From positions 646,473-710,472 of the forward strand of contig JAWKUB010000006.1 of NCBI GenBank assembly GCA_041398745.1: a DNA stretch of 64,000 nt, written 5' to 3'. Shown here one piece after another: positions 48,563 through 56,996 of the stretch. The stretch is from JACKHO01 sp041398745. Its GTDB lineage: Bacteria; Planctomycetota; Planctomycetia; Planctomycetales; Planctomycetaceae. Each line of letters begins with the position of its first letter. The stretch's first letter is position 1. A program made the position numbers and the translations under genes. The notes below the pieces were generated by a model that was given only the letters and a program-made list of their open reading frames with translations, searched no databases and was not told where the DNA came from.

Positions 48563-48588
48563 GTCCCCTTAGGCCAAGTGCTCTCGCT
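48563..48588 (+). promoter_or_regulatory. shared motif J
   Basis: GTCCCC, 14 bases, CTCGCT, then GGGAGTGGTAGAAGG. It lies 53 bases before the start at 48636. Confidence 0.85.
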
Positions 48589-48635
48589 GGGAGTGGTAGA
48601 AGGCTTATCCCACTCACTCAACCGGAACCAGAATC

Positions 48636-49085
48636 ATGCGTTTTTCAGCCCTGGCCGCTCTATTTGCCCTCGCCGCTTTTTCCTCACCTCTGCTCGCCTG
48701 TCCGGTAGACGACCCCGACTGCCTGGTCGCTGAACTGCTGGCTTGTAGCAGTAGCGGTAAGGGCTGCCTCACGGAAGAGTTGCAGGAGCCAGCCGCGACT
48801 CAACCGGCGGCAACGAGTGCGACTGCCTGCGACAGGCCGAGCTGCGACTTGCAGGCCGAACTGCAACTGGCCTGCAACCGAGATGACTGTCTGACGGCTG
48901 ACCTGCTGGCTTGCGAACGACGAGACGACTGTCTGACCGAGGACTTGCTGGCATGTGTCGCGAACGACCCCGATTGTTTCACAGGCGAATTGCTCAAATG
49001 CGACCCCGGTGATCCTGACTGTTTCGCTGACGCCTCGCTGAAGTGTGACGCAGGCCACCCCGACTGCGAATTGATGATGAGCTAA
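48636..49085 (+). CDS. secreted cysteine-repeat protein 3
   Basis: 149 residues. The signal peptide MRFSALAALFALAAFSSPLL is followed by CPVDDPDCLVAELL, a spacer rich in Ala and Thr, then CDRPSCDLQAELQL, ACNRDDCLTADLL, ACERRDDCLTEDLL, ACVANDPDCFTGELL, KCDPGDPDCFADASL and KCDAGHPDC. It has the same unit as the paralogs at 45400 and 46099, but more variation, so the array has been expanded and edited. The gene at 49179 follows on the same strand without its own motif, which makes a two-gene unit likely. Confidence 0.85.
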   Translation: MRFSALAALFALAAFSSPLLACPVDDPDCLVAELLACSSSGKGCLTEELQEPAATQPAATSATACDRPSCDLQAELQLACNRDDCLTADLLACERRDDCLTEDLLACVANDPDCFTGELLKCDPGDPDCFADASLKCDAGHPDCELMMS

Positions 49086-49178
49086 TCCCAGACCTTATCC
49101 CCGGTTGGTTGTTCACTTTCATTGTCCAGCCACAACCCCGCCGGACTCGACGGCACGAGCGTCTCAAGGAGAAGAACA

Positions 49179-49787
49179 ATGCCCAAGGCTGTTGCCAGCT
49201 GCCTCCTGTTGATTGTCGGCATGCTCGCTGTGCTGGAAGTGCCGGCAACTGCGGGTGAGCAGCATGAATTTGTCGAGCGCATCTCTCAAGTGAGGTTTTC
49301 CAGCGAGGAGAACGCGAAATCTCGCAGGCAGGCGCTGGTTACGGCATTGTCCAAAAAATACGCGGGCCTCGGCAACCGCTACGTCATTTACCATGGAATG
49401 CGCACGTACCAAATTGGCATCCATTATCCCGTGTACTACTGGGACGTCTGGGTCGAAGTTCGTCCCCGACGGTCAGCCTGTCCGCAGCATGTTAAGCGAG
49501 AAATGCATGGCATTAAAATCTACAACATGACCGGGGACGTGTTGTCTTACCGATTAAACGGGCATACCTGCAGCCTGGATTCGTACGGAAACATCGAACA
49601 CACTCTGCCTGCTTCAACCACGTTTGAGGTTGAGTTCGATGAAGATCTGGCTCCGGGCTATCAGGGGCGCACCCAGCAGCTCAAGCCAGGGAGCGAAGCT
49701 TCTTTCGAGCGTGACGGGGACATTTTGGAATTGCGTGGGAATGAAGGCGGGAAGGTTCAACGTGAACTGGTCCTGCTGAGTGAATAA
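49179..49787 (+). CDS. secreted protein of unknown function
   Basis: 202 residues from the ATG at 49179 (AAGGAGAAG upstream). MPKAVASCLLLIVGMLAVLE is a signal peptide, cut near ATAG. The mature part starts helical (EENAKSRRQALVTALSKKYA), then beta-rich with VIYHGMRTYQIGIHYPVYYW, two isolated Cys (RSACPQHVK and GHTCSLDS), and ends with a domain that has TTFEVEFDEDLAPG. I know no family. It follows the third cysteine-repeat gene closely and may be its partner. Confidence 0.75.
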   Translation: MPKAVASCLLLIVGMLAVLEVPATAGEQHEFVERISQVRFSSEENAKSRRQALVTALSKKYAGLGNRYVIYHGMRTYQIGIHYPVYYWDVWVEVRPRRSACPQHVKREMHGIKIYNMTGDVLSYRLNGHTCSLDSYGNIEHTLPASTTFEVEFDEDLAPGYQGRTQQLKPGSEASFERDGDILELRGNEGGKVQRELVLLSE

Positions 49788-49861
49788 GTCGGCCCTCCAT
49801 ACTGCCAAGTATGTTTCCCCAGAGTGTTCTGGACTTTTCTAAAATCTTTGCGATTTTTCGT

Positions 49862-49887
49862 GTCCCCTTTTCTGACCTGCTCTCGCT
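49862..49887 (+). promoter_or_regulatory. shared motif K
   Basis: GTCCCC, 14 bases, CTCGCT, then GGGAGTAATGGAAAG. It lies 52 bases before the start at 49934. Confidence 0.85.
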
Positions 49888-49933
49888 GGGAGTAATGGAA
49901 AGCTCATCCCACTTCCCTGGACGGAGGCATCAA

Positions 49934-50257
49934 ATGTCGGACTATCTAAACTCTGGAAACACTTGCCCTACCTGTGGTACGAAAACTCATCGCTTGCTAG
50001 TTCAAGTTTCAAGGCCCGGCGGACGGACGGTTTGTTGCCCGAAGTGCAAGAACCAGGTCAATGCCGGAACACTGCTTGGAGTTTTCGGCGGCCTGACAAT
50101 GGTGTGTATTATGGGACGCCTGCTCATGCAACCGCTTTCCGAGGGAAGCGGGGATCACACTGGTCGATTTGCATTATTCGCCATCATCGGAATCGCTGCA
50201 CTGGCACTGGTTCCAATCTGCAAACACCTGTTTGTGGAACGCGACGACCGGAACTAA
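49934..50257 (+). CDS. small zinc-ribbon membrane protein
   Basis: 107 residues from the ATG at 49934, which is 52 bases after motif K. An N-terminal zinc ribbon (NTCPTCGTKT, then TVCCPKCKNQ) is followed by two membrane helices (TLLGVFGGLTMVCIMGRLLM and FALFAIIGIAALALVPICKH). The layout resembles the IS-interrupted protein at 37312-39289 (zinc ribbon plus helices), which also lies behind the motif, so both are probably functionally alike although their sequences differ. The ribbon would sit in the cytoplasm. Role unknown. Confidence 0.8.
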   Translation: MSDYLNSGNTCPTCGTKTHRLLVQVSRPGGRTVCCPKCKNQVNAGTLLGVFGGLTMVCIMGRLLMQPLSEGSGDHTGRFALFAIIGIAALALVPICKHLFVERDDRN

Positions 50258-50462
50258 TACATGTCCAACCTGATCTCCCTGCCCAGCACATCATCGGAGC
50301 CCCTGAGTTTGGGCGGTCAGGCCGGACTTGTTCAGTCAATCATCCGATCAATTCGCGGCTGCACGCTTCGCAAACGCTTTTCCGAGCGGGCCATTGTGCG
50401 TTGCGGTTGGTGGCCGAATAGCGAGTTTTCGGACATTCTCGGTTTCTTCGTGAAATCCCATG

Positions 50463-50487
50463 GTCCCTGTTCCGGACTGCTCTCGTC
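50463..50487 (+). promoter_or_regulatory. shared motif L, spacer one base shorter
   Basis: GTCCCT, 13 bases, CTCGTC, then GGGAGTAGTAGAAGG. It lies 53 bases before the position of the lost start codon of the pseudogene at 50535. The deletion and the dead gene may be linked. Confidence 0.7.
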
Positions 50488-50534
50488 GGGAGTAGTAGAA
50501 GGCTCATCCCGCACCCCCAGCCAGAACAGAAGTC

Positions 50535-50688
50535 ACTCGTTTGTCAGTCCTTGCCACCCTGTTCCAACAACGACCCCGCATGCCAAACGAACGGCGAAGC
50601 TTTTGCTTGTAACACGCCCGGCTGCAATTTCCGAACCGAGGTAGAGTTGGCATGCGACGTTCCCAGTTGCAACTTCAACCTTGTCTGA
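50535..50688 (+). pseudogene. decayed cysteine-repeat protein gene
   Basis: At the position expected for the start codon, ACT replaces ATG. The frame that follows reads RLSVLATLF, a worn copy of the signal peptide MRFSALAALF. After a frameshift it reads EAFACNTPGCNFRTEVELAC and then DVPSCNFNLV to a TGA at 50686. The units ACNTPGC and ACDVPSC match the repeat of the three intact paralogs, especially CDRPSC in the one at 48636. No start, a frameshift and a shortened motif show that this copy is dead. Confidence 0.75.
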
Positions 50689-50788
50689 TAACTGGCGTGA
50701 AGTGGGCAGACCTTTCGTCGGGAATGCCTCGCCGAAATCCTTCCGGGAAATGGACAACCGGTTTATCGTCAGTCTATACTCATTGCTC

Positions 50789-50814
50789 GTCCCGAACGAT
50801 TCGCCACTCTCAAC
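50789..50814 (+). promoter_or_regulatory. possible weak shared motif before the sigma factor
   Basis: GTCCCG, 14 bases, CTCAAC. The first box has one mismatch and the second three. It lies 66 bases before the ATG at 50875. If real it would make the sigma factor control itself. Confidence 0.3.
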
Positions 50815-50874
50815 CGTTTTCGCTTGCCGAAACCTCACAGAGCCAAGGGAAGAACATTGACGCAGTCAACTGGA

Positions 50875-51489
50875 ATGTCCGCGCAAACGCGAGCAATCCA
50901 GGGATGGGTAGAACGTCTCAAGGAAGGAGACGCCACCGCACGCGACGGGTTGCTACGTGTGGCCGAACACCGTCTGATGATTCTCACCCGCAAAATGAAG
51001 CGGGGCTACGGGAAAGTCGGCCGCTGGGAACAGACGGAAGATGTCTACCAGGGCGCCATTATGCGGTTGCATCAGGCCCTGGTGGAAACCGAAATCAACG
51101 ACTTGCAGCACTTCCTCCGTTTGGCTGCGTTACAAATACGGCGTGAACTGATTGACCTCGCGCGGAAGCATCAGGGGGCGGGCGGCTTTGCAGGCAATCA
51201 TGCCTCGCAGGCAGGAGTGATGCCGGGGGACGCCAGCCAGGTGCCGTTTGATCCCGCTGAACTCACACACGACCCAGCCGCCGTGCAGGAGTGGGGCGAG
51301 TTTCACGAAGTCATCGAACAACTCCCCGAAGAGCAACGGAGTGTGGTCGACTTGCTCTTCTATCATGGGATGTCACAGGATGAAGCCGCAGAGGTTTTGG
51401 CGACATCGGTTCGCACAATCAAACGGCACTGGCGGGCAGCGCGCTTAACGCTCTTCGAAAAGCTGGGGGGAGCATTGCCCGGTGAGTAA
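50875..51489 (+). CDS. ECF-family RNA polymerase sigma factor
   Basis: 204 residues from the ATG at 50875. Upstream TTG starts are possible. Sigma region 2 lies at about 20-80 (MILTRKMKRGYGKVGRWEQT, then EDVYQGAIMRLHQALVE), region 4 at about 140-195 (QLPEEQRSVVDLLFYHGMSQ, then DEAAEVLATSVRTIKRHWRA, the DNA-reading helix). It has the short two-domain form of ECF factors and resembles the planctomycete/verrucomicrobial group that neighbours Ser/Thr kinases. No anti-sigma gene is present. The next gene, a kinase, starts 46 bases later and probably controls it. It is the best candidate to read the shared GTCCCC motif. Confidence 0.9.
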   Translation: MSAQTRAIQGWVERLKEGDATARDGLLRVAEHRLMILTRKMKRGYGKVGRWEQTEDVYQGAIMRLHQALVETEINDLQHFLRLAALQIRRELIDLARKHQGAGGFAGNHASQAGVMPGDASQVPFDPAELTHDPAAVQEWGEFHEVIEQLPEEQRSVVDLLFYHGMSQDEAAEVLATSVRTIKRHWRAARLTLFEKLGGALPGE

Positions 51490-51534
51490 TTGCATGGTGA
51501 ACAGCCCCCACGTCGCTGCCGAGGAGAACGTGCG

Positions 51535-53829
51535 TTGAACGAGGACGCTCTGCTCGAACAGTTGCTGGACACGTACGAAGAGGCGGTGGAGAACGGGGAA
51601 AGCCCGTCGATTGCAGAAATCTGCAAAGAGTCTCCCGAACTGGCCGACAAGCTGCGCGAGCGAATTGCAGCGCTCGACAAAATGGACAGTTATTTGTCAG
51701 GCCAGAAAGGTCTCGACGGGCGCACCGACGAAAACACGCTCCGCGTCAGCAGCGAATTGACGCAGCTTGAGTTCCACGCGCGGGGTGGCCTGGGGGCGGT
51801 TTATCGCGCGAATGAATCGAGCGTGAATCGGGAGGTGGCGGTCAAGTTCATTCATCGGAACCTGGCCAAAGATGCCGACAGCCGAGATCGCTTCACGCTG
51901 GAGGCGGAAGTCACGGGTCGTCTGGAGCATCCGGGCGTGGTCCCGCTATACGGCGTGGGTGAGGCGGAAAACGGCCGCATGTTCTACTACATGCGGTTCA
52001 TCGATGGGGAAACCATGGACGATGCCATTCGCCGGTTTCACCAGAACCATTCCTCCCGCAATCGGTTCTCCGATCAAAGTGTGGAATTCCGCCGATTGCT
52101 GACCAGTTTTGTTTCCGCCTGCAAAACGGTGGCTTACGCGCACAATCGTGGCATTGTGCATCGGGACATTAAGCCGTCGAACATTATGTTGGGCAAGTAC
52201 GGTGAAACATTGGTGGTTGACTGGGGACTGGCTGTGCCAGTGCGTCGCGATCACCGTTTTGCACTGAGTGGCGAAATGTCACTCCGCCCGGTGTCTGCGA
52301 GTTCCAGCGGAACCACCACCGCCAGTGGTGTGGGGACTGCAGCTTACATGAGTCCCGAGCAGGCATCCGAACTCGCACCTGCTCCGGCCAGCGACATCTA
52401 CAGTCTGGGTGCCACACTCTACAAACTGCTGACAGGCGAACCCTCCGTGTCGGGCGATCAGGCGACGGAGCTCAAGCAGCAAATCATTACGGGAAAAATC
52501 GTCTCGCCACAGGAACGTCTTCCGTCGGTGCCGCGAGCGCTGGTGGCCATTTGCCAGCATGCCATGGCTCTTCATCCACACGACCGCTACGCCACGGCTC
52601 TCGATTTGGCGGAGGACATCGAGAACTACCTCGCCGATTCGCCGGTTTCGGTCTACAAGGAACCGGTCACAGGGCAAATCGCCCGGTATGCGCGCAAGCA
52701 TCGCTCGGCCGCTCAAACAGCGGCCCTGGCACTGGTATGCCTGCTCTTGCTCTCAACTTTTGCCGCGATTTGGTTAGCTTCGTTAGCCAGCGCAGCGAAC
52801 AGAGCAAGGATGGCGGAAGCAGCGGCGCGCGAGGAACAGGTTGAAGCCAAGAAGAGTGCGGAGGCGTCCCGCCGGGAAAACCTGAAGACCTCAGCCCAGT
52901 TTCTGGCCCAGTCGATTGGCGCGGAAATCGACAACCGCTGGAGAGTCCTGGAGAACGCACGTAGCTCGCCCGAGCTCATTGAATTCGTCAAGGCGCTGAA
53001 TACCAATCCCGGTGACGAAGAAACTCGCACGAAGCTGCAAACCTGGCTGTTCAATACCAAAGAATCGCGCAACGTGTTTCGCTCACGAAACTCCATTTGG
53101 GTTCTGTTTGGTATCGACGGAAAGTGCCTCGCCCGGGTGCCAGTCAGTAATACGATTAGAGGCGAGTATCACTACCGCGATTACTTTCACGCATTCGGAC
53201 ATGACTTTTCCATCGATTCCCCCGAAGCCGCCAGCGCCACTCCGCACAGGTACCTGCTGGAAAAGCTGGCGGACAACGAACAGTTGCATTCCGCCCATTT
53301 GTCCGACGTCTTTCTCAGCACGGCTACAAATCATTTGCAGGTGACATTGTCTGTCCCCATTTGGGATCGCCCTGCGGAACAACTTGAGAAACAGGCTATT
53401 GGGGTGTTCTGCATTTCCTCGGAAATCCAGAACTTGAAGCTGCTGAACAATGCCATGCTGGTGCAACTGCGAACCAACCAAATCTCGCAGCAGCCAGGTC
53501 TGGTCATCAGTCACCCTGAGTTGCGTTCGCGTACCGACGAAGATTTGCCGCCGCACGTGAATGAGGAACTCGTCGAGCGGGCGGAGAAGCTGAAGCAGTT
53601 CCGCCTGCGCGAGCAAAACTTGCAATCGGGCAATCCCGTCGATTCATTCATCGAAGAATTTGTCGATCCCGTCCTGTTTGCCAACGAGGGGAATACGGTG
53701 GCTCCCTGCTTCGCGGCCCTGGAGCCCGTCCTCATTCAGACGCGTCCCGACGCCATTAAGGACACTGGCTGGGTGGTCATTGTCAAAGAGCCAAGTCAAC
53801 CTGCAGAAGCCGTTGATTCAGCCCCGTAG
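51535..53829 (+). CDS. membrane Ser/Thr protein kinase with Cache-like sensor
   Basis: 764 residues from a TTG at 51535, chosen for the GAGGAG nine bases before it. A TTG at 51490 directly after the sigma stop is the alternative. The kinase domain (about 80-375) has GGLGAVY (84-90), K104 in VAVK, HRDIKPSN (209-216) and DWG (229-231) instead of DFG, plus AAYMSPEQ. One membrane helix follows (about 393-417), then an outer domain with IWVLFGIDGKCLARVPVSN and YHYRDYFHAF, typical of Cache sensors that bind small ligands. The order sigma-kinase in one operon suggests that an outside signal is passed by phosphorylation to the sigma factor. Confidence 0.9.
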   Translation: MNEDALLEQLLDTYEEAVENGESPSIAEICKESPELADKLRERIAALDKMDSYLSGQKGLDGRTDENTLRVSSELTQLEFHARGGLGAVYRANESSVNREVAVKFIHRNLAKDADSRDRFTLEAEVTGRLEHPGVVPLYGVGEAENGRMFYYMRFIDGETMDDAIRRFHQNHSSRNRFSDQSVEFRRLLTSFVSACKTVAYAHNRGIVHRDIKPSNIMLGKYGETLVVDWGLAVPVRRDHRFALSGEMSLRPVSASSSGTTTASGVGTAAYMSPEQASELAPAPASDIYSLGATLYKLLTGEPSVSGDQATELKQQIITGKIVSPQERLPSVPRALVAICQHAMALHPHDRYATALDLAEDIENYLADSPVSVYKEPVTGQIARYARKHRSAAQTAALALVCLLLLSTFAAIWLASLASAANRARMAEAAAREEQVEAKKSAEASRRENLKTSAQFLAQSIGAEIDNRWRVLENARSSPELIEFVKALNTNPGDEETRTKLQTWLFNTKESRNVFRSRNSIWVLFGIDGKCLARVPVSNTIRGEYHYRDYFHAFGHDFSIDSPEAASATPHRYLLEKLADNEQLHSAHLSDVFLSTATNHLQVTLSVPIWDRPAEQLEKQAIGVFCISSEIQNLKLLNNAMLVQLRTNQISQQPGLVISHPELRSRTDEDLPPHVNEELVERAEKLKQFRLREQNLQSGNPVDSFIEEFVDPVLFANEGNTVAPCFAALEPVLIQTRPDAIKDTGWVVIVKEPSQPAEAVDSAP

Positions 53830-53838
53830 GTGGCAACT

Positions 53839-55380
53839 TTAGTCCGTAACGAATAGAGGCTTCACGACTTCTTGATGCCACATTTGGGTGATGTCCTTTT
53901 CCTGGGACGTTGCATCCCGATTGAAGCGACCGTAGTTCTGTTTGATTTCGCCCGTTTGAGAGGCGATTTCAATGGTGGTGCATCGTTCCCCATTACAACG
54001 CAACGAGAAGATTGCCGATTTGCCGCTAACGCAGGATGCGGAATATCCGCCAACACAATGGTTTAATGCTATTCCTTCCAGGTATAGCTCCTTACCCGTT
54101 GTTAACTCCACGACGTCCCACAAACAGCCTCCTTCGTCGAACGACCAGTTCCACTGGCGGCCCTTCCATTTGTAAGGTGACCAATGCTGGTATCTTGTGC
54201 GTTGATATTCGTTGGCTCGTTGGAGCGTCGCTTCGGGAGAGCGTCCTTTCCATGAGAATTCCTGACCACCTGCTCGCTCGTGTTCACGCAACATGTGGAC
54301 GGCCCATGGCAGAATGAGTGTTACATTATCGTCCGAAAGCTGGTCACGATGCGCGATCAACCAGCGAACTGTTGCCTGCCAGAACCTCCGAAAACTCTCT
54401 TCGACGGGCATGGTCAGGTCGATGGCAAGATCACAAGAGAGGTTGAGTCGACGAAACTCGACATCACTTCCACCAAGTCGCAACACTTCTGCATAGGCCA
54501 CGGCCTTGTCCGGCGAACAGTCTGTCGGAACTTCGTAGAGTTGCTTCTGCAGCCCTTTGCTGACGACCCAGCCGAAATGTCGGCTGGCCTTCCGTAAGCT
54601 CGTGCCATAACCCAGGAGAATGTACCAGCACAACCATTTCTGGCATTCCTCCGACGTAAATTGGGACCTCGACCAGATGTTGTTCGCGCTGAGGCAGCTT
54701 GGTACGGGGTAACGAACAAACAGGTGCTCAAGCAAATTGGTTCCCGTCGAAGCATCCCAGGTCTGCGGTGAGCGAATCCAGAATGGTGAGAAAAGACAAA
54801 TCTGCTCGACGACTGCCTGAGTCACGCAAGGTTCATCAGAAAATGCCTGAGCGTACTCCTTGACGACACGCAAATTCTCAAGGCAGTACACGCCCGCCTT
54901 CGTCGCCTGCCGGCAGTCCTCCGCATACTCGGGCTGTTTCAGCTGGTGAAGATGCTCTGCCAGCCGCACTTCGATGGCATCAGTCGGAATGGGTTCGGGA
55001 CTGTTTGAATCGCACTCACTGTCTGCATCCACTGCCCAGGTACGACAGAAGAGGTACGACTTCTCTGAAGTTACTGTGAGCAGAACACTGCGTTGCATCT
55101 GGTCAACGAAGTACTTGTCGATCTCCTCAGCGTCGTCCCACCAGTCCTCATCCTTCCAAAATGGAACATCCGGGTACCAATCTCCGTATCCGCCGTCGGT
55201 AAATGGACAGTAGACATCATAGGGATCTTGATTCGTCGCCTTCAGGTTTCCCTGACGTGAAAGCTGATTGCAGTCCAGGTCAGGTTCTTGATTACGCAGT
55301 CGCAGGTACCGCTGGCGAAGCTGCGTTTTGGGAAACTTGCTCGTTGGGCTTTGCGACGGCTTGGGGGAACGAACTGACAT
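53839..55380 (-). CDS. PcfJ-like protein
   Basis: 513 residues from the ATG at 55380 (MSVRSPKPSQ). An ATG at 55407 is open too, but it would lie only 24 bases from the regulatory motif while the others lie about 50. The C-terminal third (about 400-500) has ELYLEGIALNHCVGGYSASC, then VSGKSAIFSLRCNGERCTTI and EIASQTGEIKQNYGRFNR, the PcfJ signature with HCVGGY and a GExxxTIEI strand. PcfJ was first seen on conjugative plasmids and has no proven biochemical role. The N-terminal part is helical and unrecognised. It lies behind motif O, tail to tail with the kinase. Confidence 0.75.
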   Translation of the reverse strand: MSVRSPKPSQSPTSKFPKTQLRQRYLRLRNQEPDLDCNQLSRQGNLKATNQDPYDVYCPFTDGGYGDWYPDVPFWKDEDWWDDAEEIDKYFVDQMQRSVLLTVTSEKSYLFCRTWAVDADSECDSNSPEPIPTDAIEVRLAEHLHQLKQPEYAEDCRQATKAGVYCLENLRVVKEYAQAFSDEPCVTQAVVEQICLFSPFWIRSPQTWDASTGTNLLEHLFVRYPVPSCLSANNIWSRSQFTSEECQKWLCWYILLGYGTSLRKASRHFGWVVSKGLQKQLYEVPTDCSPDKAVAYAEVLRLGGSDVEFRRLNLSCDLAIDLTMPVEESFRRFWQATVRWLIAHRDQLSDDNVTLILPWAVHMLREHERAGGQEFSWKGRSPEATLQRANEYQRTRYQHWSPYKWKGRQWNWSFDEGGCLWDVVELTTGKELYLEGIALNHCVGGYSASCVSGKSAIFSLRCNGERCTTIEIASQTGEIKQNYGRFNRDATSQEKDITQMWHQEVVKPLFVTD

Positions 55381-55424
55381 TCTTCTACTCACACAATGTG
55401 AACCCATGACTCCATATCATACTT

Positions 55425-55450
55425 AGCGAGACACAATGCCCTCATGGGAC
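55425..55450 (-). promoter_or_regulatory. shared motif O
   Basis: Minus strand GTCCCA, 14 bases, CTCGCT. It lies 50 bases before the ATG at 55380 and forms a divergent pair with Q. Confidence 0.65.
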
Positions 55451-55561
55451 ACGGAAAGTACAAATCTGTTCGGAGTGCTTTTCGATTCCGTTTCCAAAGC
55501 TGCGGCAAACGGTGAGTTGCAGCCAGTTAATGCTCAATTGGCTGAATTATTTCGGTTCCCT

Positions 55562-55587
55562 GGCCCTCGGTGCACAGCCATTCCGCT
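55562..55587 (+). promoter_or_regulatory. shared motif Q, degenerate
   Basis: GGCCCT, 14 bases, TCCGCT. Each box has two mismatches, but the distance to the ATG at 55635 is exactly 53, as for H, I and J. Confidence 0.4.
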
Positions 55588-55634
55588 TGGTAAAGTGTAG
55601 CGGTCTCCCTGATGCTGTTCTGACTAGATCGAAA

Positions 55635-56783
55635 ATGAGCATGATGACTTCCAATTTGGCACAGCAATCCCACTGGTCGGGGGCTGAATTCGCCCAACGT
55701 ATGGCAAAACTCGAACTACAAATCGACGAGCAAAGCCGACGGCTTTTTACCAGTGGCGACCAGGCCAGCCAGGAATTGCGGGCCTTCTTCATTTCGGCCG
55801 CTATCCATTTGCAACGACTTTCTCTCGAAGAGGAACAACTGCAGGGCTTGCTCTTATGTTCAGAGCGTACATTCGTGGAAGCATTTGTCTCTGCGAATGA
55901 ACAAACTCAACGCGAGATCATCGCTGTAACCATGCTTGCGGGAGTGTTGGTGTCCAACCACACCATCCTGGACAGGGGCAATAAAACCGGCACTCGCGAC
56001 GAACTGATTTCCGTATTCTCAGCAGCAATGGATATTCCCGATGAATCAATGGTCCATTACATGAATGTGCTGTTTGATTCTGACGGCAACGACACCGCAA
56101 ACGCGACGGAGCGAACCGCAGCGCAAATCTCGATTCTGTTGTATGAAATACTTTCCGGTCAGGGGGCGAACGGGAAAGCCTCCAACCTCCGACGATTCCT
56201 GATGCTGCTGGCGAATCAGGTTGGTCTGTTTGCCCTCAGCGAAATCCGACACACCACTGCCGGTGACGCTGTCGATCAAAACAGAACACGCATCCGATTG
56301 TCTCGGACCGCGACGGACGTAAATCGGGAATTCATCTCCTCGATGAAAGGGGAAGATTCCTACATGGCCATCGGAAGTTCGATTTTCGGGACGCTCTTTC
56401 TCATTGGCGGTATTGGTACGCTGTCATGGGGCGCCATTATTCTGGGGATCTTCATGCTCGTTGTCGGCGTTGTCTGGGCCTGGTCCATTTTCAGCACGCC
56501 GTCACCCACCGTCCTTCGGGTTCGATCCGAAACCTTCATCTGCCCGGCGGCCAGTATCTTCTGCGATTACCGTGACATTCACGCGCTGAAGCTGAAGAAT
56601 GACTTGAACGCTGAAATTGTCCTCGAAATTGCCGGACACAAGCAGTCCTTTCCAATACCGAGTTCGCTGACAGTCACGGGATTCAATTTGGTTCGAGAAA
56701 TCCTGAACCATTGCCCGCACATCACCGAGGTCCATTATCTTGGACAGACAATACCCGTGCAGGAGTTTCGTAGGCTCTTTTGA
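55635..56783 (+). CDS. membrane protein of unknown function
   Basis: 382 residues from the ATG at 55635. Longer starts are open, but this one is 53 bases behind motif Q. The first 230 residues are helical and soluble (SRRLFTSGDQASQELRAFFI onward). Two membrane helices follow (SSIFGTLFLIGGIGTLSWGA and IILGIFMLVVGVVWAWSIF), then a C-terminal cytoplasmic domain of about 85 residues with VRSETFICPAASIFCDYRDI and NAEIVLEIAGHKQSFPIPSS, a beta-rich piece that may be a PH-like or bPH domain. No family is recognised for the whole. Confidence 0.7.
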   Translation: MSMMTSNLAQQSHWSGAEFAQRMAKLELQIDEQSRRLFTSGDQASQELRAFFISAAIHLQRLSLEEEQLQGLLLCSERTFVEAFVSANEQTQREIIAVTMLAGVLVSNHTILDRGNKTGTRDELISVFSAAMDIPDESMVHYMNVLFDSDGNDTANATERTAAQISILLYEILSGQGANGKASNLRRFLMLLANQVGLFALSEIRHTTAGDAVDQNRTRIRLSRTATDVNREFISSMKGEDSYMAIGSSIFGTLFLIGGIGTLSWGAIILGIFMLVVGVVWAWSIFSTPSPTVLRVRSETFICPAASIFCDYRDIHALKLKNDLNAEIVLEIAGHKQSFPIPSSLTVTGFNLVREILNHCPHITEVHYLGQTIPVQEFRRLF

Positions 56784-56920
56784 AGGTACTTTCGTTCCGC
56801 ACGAGCCCAGGAATAATTCGAGCTTCCCAGGGTGGGGCGCAAGGTGTTTTGCATGTGTTGTTTACGGAGATTTTTCTGGGGCTGTCCCAGCCATTTCTCG
56901 AAAGATTTCCCAGAAAGTTT

Positions 56921-56946
56921 GTCCCCTGTCCGCCGTTGCTCTCGCT
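56921..56946 (+). promoter_or_regulatory. shared motif M
   Basis: GTCCCC, 14 bases, CTCGCT, then GGGAGAAATAGAAG. It lies 56 bases before the start at 56997. Spacer and boxes are nearly identical to N. Confidence 0.85.
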
Positions 56947-56996
56947 GGGAGAAATAGAAGCTCATCAAACACTCCTCCTCAACCGGGAACACGAAA

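Noticed and set aside
50261..50644. A 127-codon gene directly after the zinc-ribbon gene
   Set aside because: It runs across motif L and the decayed cysteine-repeat gene in another frame and has no recognisable features.
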